NCBI RefSeq assembly: GCF_013402795.1
Contig: NZ_CP058595.1
Span: 2,892,001 to 2,956,000 of the forward strand
Direction: 5' to 3'
Source of the DNA: Costertonia aggregata
Lineage (GTDB): Bacteria > Bacteroidota > Bacteroidia > Flavobacteriales > Flavobacteriaceae
Length of the DNA: 64,000 nucleotides
In this document: positions 1 through 9,373 of the stretch, in pieces
Numbering within the stretch: position 1 is the stretch's first letter
How the letters are laid out: the number at the start of each line of letters is the position of its first letter
Notes under the pieces: model-generated
Databases searched by the model: none
Told to the model about the DNA's origin: nothing
Seen by the model: only the letters and a program-made list of their open reading frames with translations
Made by a program: the position numbers and the translations under genes

Positions 1-203
1 TTGTCATCACCTTGCACATACAAGGTTTCTTCATATTTGTTTTCTGCATTCAACAACGATACTACCACATAGGCTCCCTCACCGGTATAATTGGTCAATT
101 GTATCATACATTTATAGTTTACCGTTTCCTCGGATCGTGTAAAACTTGCCGTGATAATAAATGCTAGGGCTATAATGAATAAAATTCTAAACTTGGGTTT
201 CAT
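1..203 (-). CDS. DUF2271 secreted protein (partial, N-terminal 67 residues)
   Basis: Only the N-terminus is inside the window; the gene continues past the left edge. The ATG at 203 is followed by a hydrophobic signal peptide (about residues 1-20). The mature start, with YKCMIQLTNYTGEGAYVVVS, is characteristic of the DUF2271 family of periplasmic proteins. Its function is unknown, but in Bacteroidota it commonly lies beside TonB receptors and PepSY membrane proteins of iron uptake. It is the third gene of a leftward operon, 28 bp after the ankyrin gene, so it is probably co-transcribed with DUF6607 and under the same control as the divergent heme-uptake genes. Confidence 0.8.
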   Translation of the reverse strand, partial: MKPKFRILFIIALAFIITASFTRSEETVNYKCMIQLTNYTGEGAYVVVSLLNAENKYEETLYVQGDD

Positions 204-231
204 TTTTTTAATTTTTTCTACAGTTTTTCAC

Positions 232-1725
232 TTACTTTAAAAATTCCAAAGTTACTTGCCGTTCTCTCAATAGTTCATTCTCATTGGCCAGGTCATAAAC
301 CGATTCTTCAAATTCTGTTTTTACCGATTTGTCCGCTCCCTGGGAAATCAAATATTTTAAAATAATATCGTTGTTTGAAGTCATCGCTGCCATATGTAAT
401 GGAGTAATGCCGTCTTTGTTTTTTTGGTTGATATCTATATCAAAAGCTTCTAATCTTTTTAATAACGAAAGATTATTTTCTTTTACGGCCAAGTGTAGTA
501 AGGTATTTCCGTTTTCTTGTGTTTCGTTCAAAGAGAGTCCCTTATCGGTCAAAAGCTTTAATTTTTGTTCAAAACTTTCGGGCTCGGCGTTTTTGTATGT
601 GTTCAAAAGGTAATGAGCAAGGGTATTGTCTTTTACATCTTTCACATGGATATCCGCTCCCTTTCGGATGATAAAATCAACAACTTCACCAGAATTACGG
701 TTTACGGCCATAACAAGTGCCGTATGCCCACTTTTATTTTGTGCATCAATATCTTCGACATGATCGGACAAAAATTTGACCACCTCTAGGGTATTGCTCT
801 TTGCAGCATTCATAAAAGGAGAGTTCCCAGCTTTATCTTGTTGGTCAACATCTACACCTTTATTTATAAAATACTTAAAAACCTCTAGATCATTGGTTTT
901 GTAGGCAATGGCGTGTAACGGATTTCGGTTTTCAATATCGGAGGTATCGGGGTTGATGCCCAAACTCTCCAAATATTTATAGGTCTCTAAACTGTTTTGG
1001 GAATTTCGGGTACCCAGGCTCGCCATATGCAAGGCGTTTTGCCCTTTGTTATTAACTGTTGTGTAGGGCAATCCTTTTTTTACCAATGTTTTCAGCAAGG
1101 GTATATGACCTCCTTTTGCAGCATAATGAAAAACCCCGTTCCCATGATCGTCCGTACTTTTAAGGTCCAAACCTTTTGAAACGAAATATGCTATTGTACC
1201 GTAGTCTTTGACAAAAGGTGCTACCAACAATAATGCGTTTGCGCCGTCGTGGTTTTTAGCTTTGATATCGGCATTGTTTTCTAATAAAAAATCATATAAT
1301 TCAGGATTGGTTTGGCCTGTAACAGCGGCAAAATTCATGACAGAATAGCCATGGCTATCTTCAATATTTGCCTTTGCACCTTTGTCGACCAAATATTGCA
1401 TTATTTCCAAATTGTCACGATAAGCGGCCCAAAAAATATAGGTTCTACCGTCATGGGTCAGTTTATCAACTTCATTGCCCTTTTTGCCCAACAAATATTT
1501 TATGGTGGTATTGTCCGCTTTCTCCATAAGCGCATAACAAACGGCATCGAACATTGATTCGTTAAGTGCGGTAACATTATTTCCCGCTTTGATATCTTGT
1601 TCAATTTGTGAAATAGATGGATTGGCCTTCCAATACCCACGTTTCAAAAAAACGTTTTCTTGGGCATTGCCCAACGTAAAGGAAAAGAACGTAACGATGC
1701 CTAGAATAAACTGTACTGTTTTCAT
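232..1725 (-). CDS. Secreted ankyrin-repeat protein
   Basis: 497 residues. The start ATG at 1725 is chosen because it opens directly into a signal peptide (MKTVQFILGIVTFF...NAQ); the longer frame would overlap the stop of the upstream gene. After the signal peptide almost the whole protein is ankyrin repeats, roughly twelve copies of the 33-residue unit, with recurring G-x-TALxxAxxxxxxE-type helices such as DGITPLHMAAMTSNND near the C-terminus. Ankyrin stacks bind proteins, and the signal peptide puts this one in the periplasm. It follows the DUF6607 gene by 4 bp and precedes DUF2271 by 28 bp, so it is probably a partner protein in the same heme/iron uptake operon. The binding partner cannot be read from sequence. 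Confidence 0.9.
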   Translation of the reverse strand: MKTVQFILGIVTFFSFTLGNAQENVFLKRGYWKANPSISQIEQDIKAGNNVTALNESMFDAVCYALMEKADNTTIKYLLGKKGNEVDKLTHDGRTYIFWAAYRDNLEIMQYLVDKGAKANIEDSHGYSVMNFAAVTGQTNPELYDFLLENNADIKAKNHDGANALLLVAPFVKDYGTIAYFVSKGLDLKSTDDHGNGVFHYAAKGGHIPLLKTLVKKGLPYTTVNNKGQNALHMASLGTRNSQNSLETYKYLESLGINPDTSDIENRNPLHAIAYKTNDLEVFKYFINKGVDVDQQDKAGNSPFMNAAKSNTLEVVKFLSDHVEDIDAQNKSGHTALVMAVNRNSGEVVDFIIRKGADIHVKDVKDNTLAHYLLNTYKNAEPESFEQKLKLLTDKGLSLNETQENGNTLLHLAVKENNLSLLKRLEAFDIDINQKNKDGITPLHMAAMTSNNDIILKYLISQGADKSVKTEFEESVYDLANENELLRERQVTLEFLK

Positions 1726-1729
1726 GTTA

Positions 1730-2638
1730 TCAATTTTGAACAAACGATTCGATAACTTCGCTTATTTCTTGTTCTTTGCTTATTTCATCATCAAATAAAT
1801 GTTTGTACAATACTTTATTGTCAACTTTTTCTTTAAGGGTCAAATCGGTATTTCTTTTAAATACTTCATCCCATTTACTGCGAACGGTAGTCCATTTATC
1901 ATGGTGTTCTTGCCACCAATCCGAGGCGCCTTTGCACCTTTCGTCCGGCACTTTTACATAGGTATTGTACCCTTTTTCCATGGCTAGGATTACGTCAGCC
2001 TGTCCTTCTTTTCTAATGATCTTTGCATTGTCTTGGTCATGTATCCATCCTGCATCACTGGTTTCGTGCCTGTTTCCTCGCAGGGTAACATTGTAATCGC
2101 CACGGGTAGTGTATTCTCTTCGTGGTAGGGGAGCTGGTGTCGTATTTTCCCAATAGCTTTTTCCATCTACATGTACCCAAGTGGCACTACCTTCATAGCG
2201 TGGGCTATCATCTACTTGATACACTTTTTGTGTCCATTGGCCTTCAACCTCTGTCTTTGGTTTTTTTGTAAACGCCCAGTTATTGTCGCCATCATATAGG
2301 TAAAAATCCGTATTCTCGTACAACCAGTCTTGTCGCCAATGTTTTACGATCATAGGTTTTGCAGGGTTGCCTACCTGAAGAATGTGTTGTATTACGATTT
2401 TGTCATTGGTATCGGTAACCAATTGCGCCCATTCCAAACCTTTGTCCACTTTTGTTTTTGAAGGTTTGTACAATGAGTCTTTACTATAGTTAAAAGTCTC
2501 GGCAAAATTAAAGGTGACCTCGTAACAACCGCACATGTTTTTTATGGATTGTATGTCCTGTTGTTTTTTGTTCTTTTTTGATTGAGCCGACAGCGAAAAG
2601 GATAAAAGTATTACTGTTACAAAAGCGATTTTTTTCAT
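1730..2638 (-). CDS. DUF6607 family secreted protein
   Basis: 302 residues from ATG 2638 (MKKIAFV...), with a signal peptide ending near SLSAQS. The longer possible start at 2677 overlaps the predicted -7 element and is rejected. The protein matches what I know of DUF6607: an N-terminal CGCYEVTFNFAETF segment and a tryptophan-rich middle with repeated WxH/WVH motifs (KHWRQDWLYENTDFYLYDG, WVHVDGKSYWENT). The beta-rich pattern suggests a lipocalin-like or beta-sandwich extracytoplasmic domain, which is inference. It is the first gene of the leftward operon and is divergent from the TonB receptor/HmuY pair, sharing one 105-bp control region with it. A role in heme or iron handling is likely from context only. 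Confidence 0.8.
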   Translation of the reverse strand: MKKIAFVTVILLSFSLSAQSKKNKKQQDIQSIKNMCGCYEVTFNFAETFNYSKDSLYKPSKTKVDKGLEWAQLVTDTNDKIVIQHILQVGNPAKPMIVKHWRQDWLYENTDFYLYDGDNNWAFTKKPKTEVEGQWTQKVYQVDDSPRYEGSATWVHVDGKSYWENTTPAPLPRREYTTRGDYNVTLRGNRHETSDAGWIHDQDNAKIIRKEGQADVILAMEKGYNTYVKVPDERCKGASDWWQEHHDKWTTVRSKWDEVFKRNTDLTLKEKVDNKVLYKHLFDDEISKEQEISEVIESFVQN

Positions 2639-2676
2639 GGTTGAATAGTTAAAAGTTGACAAATAATATTCTTTCA

Positions 2677-2725
2677 CAAAAATATAAATTTTATTTAGAT
2701 TGATTAAAAATAAGATATATATTTG
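2677..2725. promoter_or_regulatory. Divergent promoters flanking a candidate metal-responsive operator
   Basis: On the + strand TATATTTG at 2718-2725 matches the Bacteroidota -7 element TAnnTTTG and sits 17 bp before the receptor ATG. On the - strand TATTTTTG at 2684-2677 does the same for DUF6607. Between them, at 2691-2714, lies an imperfect palindrome beginning TTATTTAGATTG and ending AAATAAG. It matches 22 of 24 positions with 13535-13558, upstream of the DUF4856/imelysin locus. Its position between two divergent -7 boxes is what a shared repressor site would look like. No convincing -33 element was found for either gene. Confidence 0.55.
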
Positions 2726-2742
2726 TCAAAAAATTATTAGGA

Positions 2743-4836
2743 ATGAATCTAAATAGGTTGTTAGCCTTTGTTTTTATTAGTGTTTCTGGAGCTTCTCTTT
2801 ATGCACAAGAAAAACCGCTTGCAAACGATTCTATTTTAGTTCAGGACTTAGAAGAGGTAATTGTGACCGCAACACGTACGGTCAGGCAGCTTTCCTCGGT
2901 GCCTTTGCCCGTTACTCTGATTTCCAAAAAGCAGTTAAAGAAAACAGGGGTTATCCGGTTAGATGAAATCTTAAACGAGCAAACTGGTATTATCACCGTT
3001 GCGGACGAAAGTGGCTTTAACGGAATTCAAGTTCAGGGAATTGCATCCGATTATGTCATGATTTTGATAGATGGTGTTCCCTTGGTGGGCCGTTCTGCCG
3101 GAAATTTTGATTTGAGCAGGCTTACCGTCGGTAACATTCAACAAATTGAGATTGTCAAAGGACCGTCCTCAAGTCTATATGGTTCAGAGGCGTTGGGCGG
3201 AGTAGTCAATATCATTACCGAAACCCCCAAAGATAGTACGTTGCACGGGAACGTATCCCATAGAATCGCCTCGTTCAACACGCACGATTCCAACATAAAT
3301 ATCAAACAAAAATTTAAAAAACTGGGATATTCCCTGTTTGCGAATAGTCTATTTAGTGATGGTTATGACCTAGTACCTGAAAACCCTGGGCAAACTGTTG
3401 AGCCGTTCAATAACTATACGCTTAACGGAAGAATTTTTTATGATTTTACAAAAAATCTACGGTTGTTTACTTCTGGTAGGTATTACAAACAGGAACAAGA
3501 GTCCAGTCTTTTTTTGGGCGATGAATTGCTAGAGGGTGATAGTAATTTGTCCGAAGCTAACTTGCATTTGAGATTAAACCATGGGGCCAATGCCAAATTA
3601 GATTTTGAATATGAGTTTTATTATACCAATTACATCGCAAACGAGTTTTTACAAAGCCCCATAACACAAGATACTTTTAGTGAGAGTGACTTTAACCAAA
3701 ATCTTTTTAGGCCAGAGGTACGTGCCATGTACGCTATAAAGCCAAACAATACTGTAACGTTAGGTGTTGGGTACAATCACGAAAATTTGGATCGTACCTT
3801 TTTTGATGAGAGGGTAACTTTTGATTCACAGTATGTTTATGCCCAATACGATTTTTATCCTTTGGAAAAAATAAATATGATCTTGGGGGCTAGGTTCGAT
3901 AATCATAGTGAATACCAATCCCAATTTAGCCCCAAGGCATCTTTGAATTATGCATTCAACGATAACATTTCCCTTAAGGGTTCAATTGGTTATGGCTTTA
4001 AGGCACCCGACTTTAGACAGCTATATTTTGATTTCACGAATTCGGCCGTAGGATATACCGTTTTGGGATATAATGTCGCCGTTGCCAAGGTTCAGGAATT
4101 GGAAGAACAGGGTCAATTGATCGATATTCTTTTTGATTTGGACGATTTGGCCGAACCTCTGCAAGCCGAAAGTTCGGTAGGATACAATTTGGGTGCTGCT
4201 TACCAAAACGGAAAGCTCAGATTGGGTCTAAACTATTTTAGAAACGATTTTCAAAATCTTATCGATACAAGAGCGATAGCTAGGAGGACGAATGGTCAAA
4301 ACGTTTTCAGTTACGTGAATTTTGATAGGATTTACACCACAGGTCTAGAACTTGATATCAATTACAAAGTATCCAATACATTGACCTTGGCCGGTGGGTA
4401 TCAATTACTCTACGCCAAGGATAAAGAAAAAAAGGTGGCTTTGGAACGGGGCGAGGTATTTGCCCGTGACCCTGCATCACTGCAAACCGTAGCACTTGAT
4501 AATACCGATTATTTTGGGCTCGTCAACCGTTCCAGGCACACCGCCAATTTTAAGATGTTCTATGAAGTGCCACGATGGAATTTTAATGCCAATCTACGTA
4601 TCAACTATCGAAGCAAATATGGTCTTTTTGACAGTAATGGTAATGGTATCATAGATGATTTTGACACATCTTTCGTTGATGGCTTCGCACTTACCAATAT
4701 TGCCTTGAACAAGACATTTGCCGGTAAGTATACCTTACAGTTAGGAGCCAACAACCTATTTGATTACAGGGACGAAGAAAATATACCCGGTCTCGCCGGA
4801 ATACAATTATTTACAAAAGTTAATATCCAATTTTAA
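2743..4836 (+). CDS. TonB-dependent outer-membrane receptor (HmuR/CirA-like)
   Basis: 697 residues. Signal peptide about 1-21; a TonB-box-like EEVIVTATRT at about 37-46; a plug domain to about 160 with the usual VEIVKGPSSSLYGSEALGGVVNII segment; then a 22-strand-type barrel ending in the terminal aromatic signature (...TKVNIQF). It has no carboxypeptidase-like N-terminal extension, unlike the other two receptors here. The length and the HmuY-family gene 11 bp downstream point to heme (HmuR-like) import across the outer membrane. The substrate assignment rests on context. It is divergent from DUF6607 and shares its control region. Confidence 0.9.
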   Translation: MNLNRLLAFVFISVSGASLYAQEKPLANDSILVQDLEEVIVTATRTVRQLSSVPLPVTLISKKQLKKTGVIRLDEILNEQTGIITVADESGFNGIQVQGIASDYVMILIDGVPLVGRSAGNFDLSRLTVGNIQQIEIVKGPSSSLYGSEALGGVVNIITETPKDSTLHGNVSHRIASFNTHDSNINIKQKFKKLGYSLFANSLFSDGYDLVPENPGQTVEPFNNYTLNGRIFYDFTKNLRLFTSGRYYKQEQESSLFLGDELLEGDSNLSEANLHLRLNHGANAKLDFEYEFYYTNYIANEFLQSPITQDTFSESDFNQNLFRPEVRAMYAIKPNNTVTLGVGYNHENLDRTFFDERVTFDSQYVYAQYDFYPLEKINMILGARFDNHSEYQSQFSPKASLNYAFNDNISLKGSIGYGFKAPDFRQLYFDFTNSAVGYTVLGYNVAVAKVQELEEQGQLIDILFDLDDLAEPLQAESSVGYNLGAAYQNGKLRLGLNYFRNDFQNLIDTRAIARRTNGQNVFSYVNFDRIYTTGLELDINYKVSNTLTLAGGYQLLYAKDKEKKVALERGEVFARDPASLQTVALDNTDYFGLVNRSRHTANFKMFYEVPRWNFNANLRINYRSKYGLFDSNGNGIIDDFDTSFVDGFALTNIALNKTFAGKYTLQLGANNLFDYRDEENIPGLAGIQLFTKVNIQF

Positions 4837-4847
4837 AAACAAGTATT

Positions 4848-5486
4848 ATGCAATCTACATTTAAATTCTTTACATTTTTAGTACTACCCCTACTATTTAT
4901 CGCCTGTGATAGTGATGACGATGAACCACAGTTGGAGGCCGTAGAAAGTAAGACGGCTACGAATATACCGGCACCGCAGACCGGAGGTTTTGGTCAGGGC
5001 GAAATAGGAGGGTCTTTTACGAAATTCAGTTTTGAAACGGGTGCCATTACCACTAATGAAACGGAATGGGATATTGCCTTTAGGGGCTTGACAATTGCCG
5101 TTAACGGGGGAGTCGCAACCGGAACGAATGATGAGCCCGAGAGAAATGGAGATGCTGGCGCAGCTATTGCAACGGGTACTTTTGCCAGTGTTACCGATGC
5201 TGCCTCGTACACTTTTCTACAGGATTCAGCCAATGGTTTTGCCATTCCTACGGGGAGCGATAATGGTTGGTATAATTATAACCAGCCAACCAATGTAGTG
5301 ACCCCTATTCCAGGCAAGGTACTCGTAATAAAAACCCATGATGGTAAATATGCAAAAGTTGAAATTTTAAGTTATTATAAAGATGCGCCATCGGAAATAA
5401 CCTCGGAAATCGCGAACAGGGATTTTAGATTTTACACCTTCAATTACGTCTATAACCCTAATGAAGGCGAGACTTCATTACAATAG
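4848..5486 (+). CDS. hmuY: HmuY-family surface lipoprotein (heme-binding family)
   Basis: 212 residues with a lipoprotein signal peptide (LLFIAC, lipidated Cys20). HmuY-family marks are the N-terminal ETEWDIAFRG segment (about 71-80), THDGKYAKVEILSYYKDAP (about 163-181) and the C-terminal RFYTFNYVYNPN (about 194-205). HmuY proteins bind or capture heme at the cell surface and hand it to the adjacent TonB receptor, and this gene follows that receptor by 11 bp. One oddity: the mature protein has a single histidine (His164) and no methionine, so it lacks the His-His or Met-Met pair that coordinates heme in characterised members. A terminator follows at 5522-5553. Confidence 0.85.
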   Translation: MQSTFKFFTFLVLPLLFIACDSDDDEPQLEAVESKTATNIPAPQTGGFGQGEIGGSFTKFSFETGAITTNETEWDIAFRGLTIAVNGGVATGTNDEPERNGDAGAAIATGTFASVTDAASYTFLQDSANGFAIPTGSDNGWYNYNQPTNVVTPIPGKVLVIKTHDGKYAKVEILSYYKDAPSEITSEIANRDFRFYTFNYVYNPNEGETSLQ

Positions 5487-5521
5487 ATCGTTTAAAATTA
5501 GTTTGAGTTAGTTTAGTTGAG

Positions 5522-5553
5522 AAGCCGGGCATACCTTCGGGTTGTCCGGTTTT
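5522..5553 (+). terminator. Rho-independent terminator with UUCG tetraloop
   Basis: The stem AAGCCGGGCATACC (5522-5535) pairs with GGTTGTCCGGTTTT (5540-5553), with one bulge and two wobbles, around a TTCG tetraloop closed by C-G. A short T run follows. It lies 35 bp after the hmuY stop and 42 bp before the next receptor ATG, so it probably ends the receptor/hmuY transcript. Confidence 0.7.
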
Positions 5554-5594
5554 GTTCAGTAGATAACCACAAGAATACTATAAAAACCGAAAAA

Positions 5595-8048
5595 ATGAAA
5601 AATTTTAGTGTAGCGATAATGGCCCTGTTATTCAGTATCGTTGCCCTTGGGCAAACCACGATAGAAGGAACTATATCTGACGGCGAGAACATACCGCTTT
5701 TGGGTGCAACGATCATGCTGAACAATACACGCGGCACCACCAGTGATATGGATGGAAAGTACAGTTTTGCCAATGTGGAATCGGGTCAGTATTCATTGAC
5801 CGTTTCGTACATAGGATACAAATCAGAAACGAAATCTGTTGAGGTTTCCGGGCAAGCGAACCTAAGTGTTGATTTTACCCTTGTACCAGCAACAGAGCAA
5901 TTGCAACCTGTTGAGATAATCGGGCGTAGGGAAACCGGATATAAAAATACGGTTTCGTATGCCGCGACCAAATCGGCCGCTCCCGTTAAGGAAGTGCCAA
6001 CTACCATCAATTTTGTAACCAAAGAGCTTGCGTTGGATCAGGCTGCTTTTACATTGAACGATGTTATAAAAAATATTAGCGGAGTAAACCAGTTCAGTTT
6101 TTATAATGATATCACTATTAGGGGGTTTCGTGTAGCGGGCCAGCGTAACTCGGGCAATTTGGTAAACGGTATGCGCGCCTTTACGAGTTTTTGGAAACCA
6201 CAGCTGATTCCACATATTGAACGGGTAGAAGTTATTAAAGGACCGGCTTCGGCCCTGTTTGGCAATGCATCTCCCGGCGGAACAATCAATAGGGTCACCA
6301 AAAAACCGCTACCTGAAGCAAGACAATCTATTACCGCATCGGTAGGTAGTTTCAATACTTTTCGAACCTTAGCGGATTTTACGGGCCCCATGACAAAAGA
6401 TAACAAGCTCTTGTACAGATTGAATTTGGGTTATGAAAATACCGATGGTTTTAGGGATCTTCAGTTGGCTAGAAATTTGGTTGTGGCACCTTCTTTTTCA
6501 TTTTTGCCAACGAACAACACACGGCTCAACTTTGACATTGTTTATCAAGACTCCCAAGGTCGCTTAGACCGGGGGCAGGCCGTTTTTGGAAACGGTGACC
6601 TTTTTTCCACACCTATCACCAAATCATTGAGTGCGGCCAATGACTTTTTGGACGAGATAAGTCTGACCGCGACTGTTTCCTTACAGCATAATTTTATCGA
6701 TAATATTACATTCAACAGTATTTTTATGCGTTCGTCCTATGACGAAGATTTATTGGAACATCGCACATCCAATAGGTTCGCTGCTCTAGGCGATGGCAGC
6801 TTTGATGAAGAAAAAGTAGCTATGCGTGTATTCATACGAAAAAGGGGCTGGGACAATAACAACTTTAACAACTACTTTAATTTCGATTTTGATTTAGGAC
6901 GTGTAAAAAACAAGCTTTTGGTTGGTTATGACTATTTTCAACAGGAATTACAACCTGGCGGATCACAGCTCGAAGCACGTAGTTATCTTCTGCAAAATGG
7001 CACTGCAACGAATGTATTTGATCCCGATAATGCGGCAAATTATGTTTTGGATGGTGACGGAAACCCTGTGACCAATGTTGGTCATTTTGATTTGGTGTCC
7101 TCAACGGCAAACGGCCTACGGGATATGAGCAATTATGTATACAGGACAAGGACCTTTAATCAATTTTTGCAAAGATCGCATGGGGTATACCTGCAAAATC
7201 AAGCTGAAATAGGTGACTTTAAAGTATTGGTCGGTTTGCGGCAAGAATATTTTACCGATTTTACCGACTACAACAGCGAAGATGAGGAAAAGGTGGAACA
7301 ACAAGCCTTTTTGCCAAGAATAGGTTTGGTGTACACTATGAACGATAATATTAATCTTTACGGTACATGGGTACAGGGCTTTCAACCGCAAAGTGCCGCC
7401 GATATAATAAATCCCGATGCCGGTGGTCCTTTCGATCCTTTGGAAAGCGAGCTTTTTGAGTTTGGGGCCAAATCAGATTGGTTTAATGGGCGCCTAAATG
7501 CATCGCTATCATTATATCTGTTGACGCAAAAGGGAGAGCTTTACAATGCAGATGATCCAAATAATCCAGAGCGTTTGGTACAGATCGGCGAGGAAGAAGC
7601 GAAAGGCTTTGAGCTTGATATTTCCGGAAACATTACGCAAAACTGGAGCCTTGTGGCCGGTTATGCCTTTAATGATGCAAAGTTTACCGAAAGCGACGAC
7701 CCTGCCGAAATTGGAAGGCAAAAGCCAAATGCACCTAGGCATATGGGAAATATCTGGAGCAAGTATATTTTAGGCGAAGGTCGATACAAAGGGGTTGGCT
7801 TTGGGGTTGGTTACAATTTTGTTTCTGAACGGTTTGGGTCTATCGTCAGCAGCGGGGCAGAACCTACAGAATTTCCCATGTACGGGCTGTTTGATGCCGC
7901 CCTGTATTACAATTTGAACAAGGTTCAGATTCAATTGAACATCAATAATATTTTCAATAAGACACATTGGGTAGGCGGTTACGATTTTATAAGGGCATTT
8001 CCCGGTGCACCGAGAAATGTGATGACCACAGTGTCCTACACTTTCTAA
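5595..8048 (+). CDS. TonB-dependent siderophore-type receptor with carboxypeptidase-like extension
   Basis: 817 residues from ATG 5595 (MKNFSVAIMALLF...ALGQ signal peptide). The upstream in-frame extension would run through the terminator hairpin and is rejected. Residues about 22-100 form a carboxypeptidase regulatory-like beta-sandwich (TIEGTISDGENIPLLGATI), a common Bacteroidota addition. The plug follows, with VEVIKGPASALFGNASPGG, then a long barrel ending MTTVSYTF. The spacing of plug motifs and the GTWVQGFQPQSA segment resemble siderophore receptors such as FhuE/FpvA. The PepSY membrane protein begins 3 bp after the stop, which supports ferric-siderophore uptake with inner-membrane reduction. 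The exact siderophore is unknown. Confidence 0.9.
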   Translation: MKNFSVAIMALLFSIVALGQTTIEGTISDGENIPLLGATIMLNNTRGTTSDMDGKYSFANVESGQYSLTVSYIGYKSETKSVEVSGQANLSVDFTLVPATEQLQPVEIIGRRETGYKNTVSYAATKSAAPVKEVPTTINFVTKELALDQAAFTLNDVIKNISGVNQFSFYNDITIRGFRVAGQRNSGNLVNGMRAFTSFWKPQLIPHIERVEVIKGPASALFGNASPGGTINRVTKKPLPEARQSITASVGSFNTFRTLADFTGPMTKDNKLLYRLNLGYENTDGFRDLQLARNLVVAPSFSFLPTNNTRLNFDIVYQDSQGRLDRGQAVFGNGDLFSTPITKSLSAANDFLDEISLTATVSLQHNFIDNITFNSIFMRSSYDEDLLEHRTSNRFAALGDGSFDEEKVAMRVFIRKRGWDNNNFNNYFNFDFDLGRVKNKLLVGYDYFQQELQPGGSQLEARSYLLQNGTATNVFDPDNAANYVLDGDGNPVTNVGHFDLVSSTANGLRDMSNYVYRTRTFNQFLQRSHGVYLQNQAEIGDFKVLVGLRQEYFTDFTDYNSEDEEKVEQQAFLPRIGLVYTMNDNINLYGTWVQGFQPQSAADIINPDAGGPFDPLESELFEFGAKSDWFNGRLNASLSLYLLTQKGELYNADDPNNPERLVQIGEEEAKGFELDISGNITQNWSLVAGYAFNDAKFTESDDPAEIGRQKPNAPRHMGNIWSKYILGEGRYKGVGFGVGYNFVSERFGSIVSSGAEPTEFPMYGLFDAALYYNLNKVQIQLNINNIFNKTHWVGGYDFIRAFPGAPRNVMTTVSYTF

Positions 8049-8051
8049 GGA

Positions 8052-9341
8052 ATGAAGCTAAAAAAGAAAACATTCTTTCAAATTCATAGTTGGATAGGTA
8101 TCCGATTGAGCATTCTGTTTTTTATAGTTTGCTTTTCGGGTACCTTAGCTACATTAAGCCATGAGATGGACTGGTTGTTTATACCATCCATTCGGGCTAC
8201 ACCTCAAAGTGAACTTGCCCCACGAAACTTGATGGTATCAAATTTTAGAGATGCCTACCCCAAGGGTGAGATCACATTTTGGCTACGTACCGATGAGCCG
8301 TATTTGTGTGATATCATCTATAAGATGGAGGATGGGCAACGAAGCTATGTTTTTGCAAATCCGTACACGGGAAAAATACAGGGGGAGGCACAGATTACGT
8401 TTCAACGTTTTTTTAGGGATTTACATTATTTTTTGTTCGTTCCATTTCAGATTGGGCATTTTACGGTATTGATTTTTGGTTTTCTGTTATTGATATCACT
8501 CGTAACGGCACTAGTTTTTTACAAAAAATGGTGGCGAAAGCTTTTTGAATTACAAACGGGAAAAGGAAATCTGGTTTTATTTCGAAGTCTTCATCGTTTG
8601 ATCGGCCTTTGGTCGGTACCTTTTACCCTTCTGTTTTCTATTACGGGCATTTGGTATTTTTTGGAAAGGGCCAATGTAGGCGATATCGGGAAAACAACAA
8701 ATCCCAAACCCCCGGTGATACATGGCTTTGAAGCTGATAAAGCTGGCATTGATGCCAATAATCTGGATTACGACCGCGCCGTAAGGGTTGCGAAAAAACA
8801 AATACCAAATCTGGTTGTCGGTGACATTTCTCCAAAAAGCGGAAAGTCGGGCAGCATCTATTTATCGGGAAAAAGTAATGTGCCTCTAGTGCGCCAAAGG
8901 GCCAACCGTGTGTACTTGAATCCCAATACATATAAAGTGATAAAGACTCAAAAGGCCACCGAAATCGGAACGGTTATGTTCCTAAACGATATTGCAGACC
9001 CATTGCATTTTGGGTATTGGGGCGGTTTGACTACCAAGATTATCTGGTTTGTTTTTGGTTTGGCAATCTCGTTACTGGTATTGTCTGGCATTTGGATAAC
9101 ACTAAAGCGCAAGGCATTAAAGAGAAAAAAAAGCAAAAAGAAAATAATGGGTGTTTGGCGTTATGTGAACTGGGGCTTTTTTGCAATTATGCTTTTATTC
9201 ATGTACTACATATTGATCGATAGGTATAAAGCGTCAATCACGGCAATGGTGATTATAAGTATAGGATGGTTTCTGTTTCTGGCAGCGGCATATTATATTT
9301 TTATATATAGATTGAATAAAGTAGTCCAAAAAATCACCTGA
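8052..9341 (+). CDS. PepSY-associated transmembrane protein (putative ferric-siderophore reductase type)
   Basis: 429 residues. It starts 3 bp after the receptor stop, so the two are almost certainly co-translated. The N-terminal FFQIHSWIGIRLSILFFIVC helix, a periplasmic domain (about 45-125), paired helices at about 135-160 and 185-205, a second periplasmic PepSY-like domain and a C-terminal helix pair match the PepSY-TM family. Conserved intramembrane histidines are visible in IHSWIG, RDLHYFLF, SLHRLIGLWS and DPLHFGYWGG. In related proteins such positions bind heme for electron transfer. The likely role is reducing Fe(III)-siderophore in the periplasm. A basic cytoplasmic loop (KRKALKRKKSKKK) separates the last helices. 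Confidence 0.85.
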   Translation: MKLKKKTFFQIHSWIGIRLSILFFIVCFSGTLATLSHEMDWLFIPSIRATPQSELAPRNLMVSNFRDAYPKGEITFWLRTDEPYLCDIIYKMEDGQRSYVFANPYTGKIQGEAQITFQRFFRDLHYFLFVPFQIGHFTVLIFGFLLLISLVTALVFYKKWWRKLFELQTGKGNLVLFRSLHRLIGLWSVPFTLLFSITGIWYFLERANVGDIGKTTNPKPPVIHGFEADKAGIDANNLDYDRAVRVAKKQIPNLVVGDISPKSGKSGSIYLSGKSNVPLVRQRANRVYLNPNTYKVIKTQKATEIGTVMFLNDIADPLHFGYWGGLTTKIIWFVFGLAISLLVLSGIWITLKRKALKRKKSKKKIMGVWRYVNWGFFAIMLLFMYYILIDRYKASITAMVIISIGWFLFLAAAYYIFIYRLNKVVQKIT

Positions 9342-9373
9342 TTCGAAAAAAAGGAAACCCAATAAAATGTAGT

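Noticed and set aside
5522-5553. The TTCG hairpin before the siderophore receptor as a riboswitch
   Set aside because: It is a simple stem with a T run and no conserved multi-helix core; a terminator explains it.
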